NCBI GenBank assembly: GCA_018398815.1
Contig: CM031607.1
Coordinates: forward strand, 88,046,997 to 88,110,996
Source of the DNA: Conus ventricosus
Taxonomy: Eukaryota > Mollusca > Gastropoda > Neogastropoda > Conidae
Reading direction: 5' to 3'
Length of the DNA: 64,000 nucleotides
A model generated the notes under the pieces. That model did not search any database and had not been told where the DNA came from. It saw only the letters and a program-made list of their open reading frames with translations. This document shows, in pieces, positions 61,699 through 64,000 of this stretch (position 1 is its first letter; each line of letters begins with the position of its first letter). Both the position numbers and the translations under genes were made by a program.

Positions 61699-61813
61699 GT
61701 TAAAACAAGTTAAAAGAGGAATCTTAAAACTATCTACAAATATGTTTCAAGCGTGTTGCGCTGAAAACAAATTTGTAGATAGTTTTAAGATTCCTCTTTT
61801 AACTTGTTTTAAC
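61699..61813. repeat. Perfect 43-bp inverted repeat, 29-nt loop
   Basis: Arms 61699-61741 and 61771-61813 are exact reverse complements, beginning GTTAAAACAAGTTAAAAGAG. A decayed relative lies at about 59325-59420. Possible roles: TIR of a small element, or a satellite hairpin. Confidence 0.9.
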
Positions 61814-61878
61814 TAATGTTGCTCCCCAAGGGGTTGAGCACTCAAAAAAAATTGTTTTAGGCATTTTAAATATACTGA

Positions 61879-61881
<3 letters not shown>

Positions 61882-61976
<95 letters not shown>
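61882..61976. repeat. (TA)n(TG)n microsatellite
   Basis: TA to about 61922 followed by TG to 61976. Confidence 0.95.
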
Positions 61977-62079
61977 GTGTGTCAACGGGCGAAATGTTTT
62001 CTTTAACGATTTACAAACAAAAGTTAGGAGTAAGAAATCAAACGGGAAGGACTGGCGTTCCATCCGCAGGTCCCAGTCC

Positions 62080-62840
62080 ACCACTGTAACCATGTCTGTA
62101 GTGTACCTACCGTGTCATCTGTAGTGTACCTACCGTGTCATCTGTAGTGTACCTACCGTGCCATCTGTAGTGTACCTACCGTGTCAACTGTAGTGTAGCT
62201 ACTGTGTCACATGTAGTGTACCTACCGTGTCATCTGTAGTGTACCTACCGTGTCATCTGTAGTGTAGCTACGTGTCAATGTATGTACTACGTGTATTGTA
62301 GTGTACCTACCGTGTCATCTGTAGTGTACTACGTGTCATCTGTAGTGTACTACGTGTCATCTGTAGTGTACCTACGTGTCATCTGTAGTTGGTGTGTACC
62401 TACGTGTCATCTGTAGTGTACCTACGTGTCATCTGTAGTGTACCTACGTGTCATCTGTAGTGTACCTACCGTGTCATCTGTAGTGTACCTTTCCGGATTG
62501 AGTGACTCGTGTAGATGTACCTACCGTGTCATCTGTAGTGTTGCTACCGTGTCATCTGTAGTGTTGCTACTGTGTCATCTGTAGAGTCGCTACCGTGCAT
62601 CTTAGTGTCGCTAGGTGTCAAACTGTTGTGTCGCTACCGCGTCATCTGTAGTGTGCTACGCATCATCTGTAGTGTTGCTACGCATCATCTGTAGTGTAGC
62701 CACCGTGTCATCTGTTAGTGTAGCCACGTTGTCATTTTGTGTAGCCACCGGTCATCTTAGTGTAGCTACATTGCCCATCTGTGGGGTTAGCCACCTTTTC
62801 CATCTTAGTGTATTTACCGTGTCATCGTAGGTCGCTAACC
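62080..62840. repeat. ~22-bp minisatellite, over 30 copies
   Basis: Units of GTGTCATCTGTAGTGTACCTACC, shown here by its parts GTGTCATCTGTAG and TGTACCTACC, with increasing one-base losses toward the right. Later units read TGTTGCTAC or TGTAGCCAC. Confidence 0.9.
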
Positions 62841-63250
62841 GTTTCTTCTCCTTTTTTTGTTTCTTTTTTCACAATATCATTTTTCTTTGTTTCTTTTTCC
62901 CAAATATCATTTTCCCTTTTTTTCTTGTTCAGGGCCTGTTTCTTTGTTTCTTTTTTCACAATACATGTTTCCTTTGTTTCTTGTTAAATGCCCTTTTTTT
63001 CTTTTTTTTTTTTGTTCAATGTCAGGGGTTTCTTTTTTTTCTTTTCCCACAGTGAAAGGTTCTTTGTTTCTTGTTCAAAAATTGTCATTTTTGGGGGGGG
63101 AGTGTATGGTGAGTGTGTGTGTGTGTGTGTTTTGGGGTGTGTGGGTGTTTGTGGTGTGTTGTTTTTTCCCAATTCATTTTTCTATTGACTTTAAATTGAT
63201 CTAAGGGGGAAAAAGGCAAAGGGGGGAAAAAGACGAAAAAAAAAAAAAAA

Positions 63251-63328
<78 letters not shown>

Positions 63329-64000
63329 GCAAAAATCAAAAAACGGCACACAGAAAACCAAAAAAAACCCAAACAAAAAAACCAAACCTTCCAATAACAA
63401 AATACTAAACACATCTGTCCCTTTCTTTTACAATAAGTGAACTTGGATTGGGATTCACAGCAAACCCAAGTTTAAAATTTTTTATGGGGAAATACTGAAA
63501 ATCTCATGCTGGAAGTTCAAGCATAGTGGGCAAAAACCCAAAACACACACCACACAAACACACCCACACACAAAACAAACGCACCCGCCACACACAAAAC
63601 ACACACGCGCGCGCGGGGCCCCGCACGCTTTCCCACCACGCACGCAGGGCCAACGAAACCCCAAAATCATTTGGCTTACTTTTGGGGGGTTATGAAAATT
63701 TTTTGATATTTTTTTCACACATTGGCTTTTAAAAATTTTTAGTAAAAAAATTTTTTTTTTAATTTATTGTTAAGTCATAAAATCAAAGCGGAAATAAAAT
63801 TAAACCCAAATGCGAGTTTTTTAAAAATGACAGATTATAACCTCGGGGGGGCGGGATTTTTTTTTCGGGGGGGCCCAAAAAAAACTCGAAGTACCCAAAT
63901 CTTCAATTTTTCTATGAGAACGCTTCCAAACACGAAACTTTGAAAATCATCAGGAACCCTTCAAAAGAGACAGAGGCTTATTTAAAAACTCCAGGCTTGT
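62841..64000. other. Low-complexity, low-quality sequence to window end
   Basis: T-rich repeats around TTTGTTTCTTTTTTCACAAT, a G tract of about 75 bp (63250-63327), CA/GC-rich 63540-63660, then homopolymer-rich sequence. No gene can be supported. Confidence 0.6.

Larger units (their letters stand above)
57120..61890. repeat. 2.37-kb tandem duplication, two noisy copies
   Basis: Copy 1 about 57120-59490, copy 2 about 59490-61890. Markers recur 2364-2380 bp apart: poly(C) 57155/59519, GTCTGCCCATGGGTTT 57263/59638, CAGGGCGGTAAAGCA 57771/60151, GGGGGAGAC 58332/60704. Most differences are one-base indels. Each copy includes a (TG)n tract, a ~640-bp unit and an A/T-rich end. Coding potential is not visible. 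Confidence 0.85.

Noticed and set aside
62080..62840. Telomere-like repeat
   Set aside because: The unit is about 22 bp and does not contain TTAGGG or similar telomeric words.
63250..63414. Polyproline protein on the minus strand
   Set aside because: Translation of a poly(G) tract only; same for poly(C) frames at 31122-31427, 39959-40133 and 56662-57207.

Overview
This is a eukaryotic window, from an intron-rich animal genome. It has long GT-AG introns, an animal-type p90 ribosomal S6 kinase (RSK), a tRNA-derived SINE family, and mariner, hAT-like and piggyBac-like DNA transposons. Minisatellites and microsatellites are very abundant. The mix would fit a lophotrochozoan, perhaps a marine gastropod mollusc, but that is an inference and nothing here proves the taxon.

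The only gene I can support fully is the 3' part of an RSK gene on the + strand (384-28179). Eleven coding exons give about 432 residues: the end of the N-terminal AGC kinase domain with its C-tail, the linker, the whole C-terminal CaMK-type kinase domain and the ERK-docking tail ending in STAL. The N-terminal kinase exons must lie to the left of the window. Exon phases all agree except in one exon (20623-20739), which is one base short and frameshifted as assembled. Immediately after the second-last exon, its last 18 nt, with the upstream CAG and in most cases the donor, are repeated four more times (27020-27279). These could be in-frame microexons.

The introns hold nested mobile elements. 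They are an 857-bp tRNA-headed SINE (3870), a dead mariner (5452-7892) interrupted by a 1139-bp TIR element, two related hAT-like elements with 6-bp target duplications (10144-12002 and 14832-15752), a probable piggyBac relic with TTAA ends (16483-17954), a second SINE (19655) and a TA-flanked TIR element (23482-24542). They also hold several minisatellites, including about 17 nearly identical 105-bp units.

From 28180 to the 100-N scaffold gap (43901-44000) I see only 3' flank or UTR, minisatellites, microsatellites and long poly(C)/poly(G) tracts. After the gap there are copies of a ~640-bp satellite-like unit, hairpins with a CTGANGA-stem-GAAA motif, a broken minus-strand transposon-type protein (52877-55624) with an OTU-like motif upstream, and a 2.37-kb tandem duplication whose copies differ largely by small indels. 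Sequence from about 51 kb onward looks unpolished, so reading frames there are unreliable.
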